A stretch of DNA of 12,683 nt from CAG-103 sp045112425. Lineage in GTDB: Bacteria > Bacillota > Clostridia > Oscillospirales > Oscillospiraceae. The DNA lies in contig JBGUHV010000051.1 in assembly GCA_045112425.1 (NCBI GenBank), forward strand, positions 1 through 12,683. Direction: 5' to 3'. Below, one piece after another: positions 12,162-12,683 of the stretch. The position numbers were made by a program, and so were the translations under genes. The notes under the pieces are model-generated. The model was given only the letters and a program-made list of their open reading frames with translations. It had not been told where the DNA came from and did not search any database. Numbering within the stretch: the first letter of the stretch is position 1; each line of letters starts with the position of its first letter.

Positions 12162-12683
12162 GTGGCGGAAAACCGAATCTCATCCCGCCGCGGCTTTGAT
12201 GCGGCGCTGCTGCCGGCGGTGATCGCGCTCGCGTGGCCGACGATGCTCGAGCAGCTCATGCAGACCGCCGTGCAGTATATCGACACGGCCATGGTCGGCG
12301 CGCTCGGCACGGCGGCGACCGCAGCCGTCGGCGCGACGACGACGATCAACTGGCTCATCATCTGCACGATCTCCGCCGTCGGCGTCGGCTTTCTGAGCGT
12401 GATCGCCCGGGCGAGAGGCGCGGGCGACGGCGAAATGGTGCGCCGGGCGTCGGCGCAGGCGGCGCTGGCCGTGATTGTCGTGGGTCTGCTGTTCACGGCG
12501 CTCACGACCGCCTGCAGCTCGCTCGTGCCCGTCTGGATGCAGGTGGACAAGCCCATCCGCGCCATGGCGGGGCAGTATTTTCTCATTCTCTATCTGCCGA
12601 CGCTGTTTCGCGCCGCGTCCATCATCTTCGGCACGGTGCTGCGCGCCGTGGGCGACGCGAAAACCCCGATGCGCGCCGGCATC
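12162..12683 (+). CDS. MATE family efflux transporter, N-terminal part
   Basis: The first 174 residues of a multidrug and toxic compound extrusion transporter, cut by the window end with the frame still open. The family exports cationic drugs and metabolites using Na+ or H+ gradients through 12 membrane helices. Seen: LLPAVIALAWPTMLEQLMQT with the conserved Pro and the first helix, QYIDTAMVGALGTAATAAVG, then TTTINWLIICTISAVGVGFL. Next come the charged loop RARGAGDGEMVRRA, a further helix LAVIVVGLLFTALTTA, and finally LRAVGDAKTPMRAG, the hallmark 'R..GD.(K/R)TPM' motif of MatE domains. It begins with GTG rather than ATG, supported by an ideal AAGGAGG site; no nearby in-frame ATG is better placed, the first being about 28 codons in and within the first helix. 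Substrate cannot be inferred. Confidence 0.93.
   Translation, partial: MAENRISSRRGFDAALLPAVIALAWPTMLEQLMQTAVQYIDTAMVGALGTAATAAVGATTTINWLIICTISAVGVGFLSVIARARGAGDGEMVRRASAQAALAVIVVGLLFTALTTACSSLVPVWMQVDKPIRAMAGQYFLILYLPTLFRAASIIFGTVLRAVGDAKTPMRAGI

Noticed and set aside
12031..12222. Small + strand frame across the second palindrome and MATE start
   Set aside because: It starts within the repeat and is out of frame with the well-supported MATE gene; similar frames across such repeats are artefacts.

Overview
The window reads like a chromosome segment of a GC-rich Firmicute, most likely a gut Oscillospirales/Ruminococcaceae-type clostridium. The evidence is the gene order (yggS, sepF, divIVA, ileS, lspA, an RluD-type gene), strong AGGAGG-type ribosome binding sites, GC-rich codon use, and intergenic repeats of a kind common in such genomes. 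Taxonomy is inferred from style and order only. Every gene supported here lies on the + strand, and most of the sequence is ordinary housekeeping.

Layout. Bases 1-317 hold the 3' end of an HlyD-like efflux adaptor. Then come yggS (PLP homeostasis), sepF (FtsZ anchor), a 234-base gap with a palindromic segment, divIVA (polar/septal coiled coil), a terminator-like hairpin, and ileS. A second structured gap leads to lspA, which overlaps an RluD-family pseudouridine synthase gene by ATGA. That gene is followed 12 bases later by rsmG and a strong terminator. The second half has a DJ-1/PfpI gene and a DegV (fatty-acid binding) gene as a likely two-gene operon with its own promoter and terminator. 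It continues with a GH13 alpha-glucosidase, probably oligo-1,6-glucosidase-like, with its own promoter, and the start of a MATE transporter cut by the window end.

Functionally, the first block joins division-site proteins with translation (IleS, pseudouridine synthase, RsmG) and lipoprotein maturation (LspA), much as in the division/ileS/lspA neighbourhoods of other Firmicutes. ylmG and ylmH, often found between sepF and divIVA, are missing. The second block looks accessory: stress or protein quality (DJ-1), fatty-acid binding (DegV), sugar use (GH13) and export (MATE).

The most interesting signal is between the genes. Two elements of about 200 bases (314-509 and 5673-5873) share the same order of hairpins. 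Their stem sequences differ almost completely yet stay paired, and short unpaired blocks and the 3' tail are nearly identical. A minimal third copy (10189-10220) keeps only the last hairpin and tail. Each copy sits between a gene end and the next start codon. A second, unrelated palindromic repeat family has two copies (8456-8588 and 11984-12114). I found no new protein system, defence island, CRISPR array, tRNA or rRNA.
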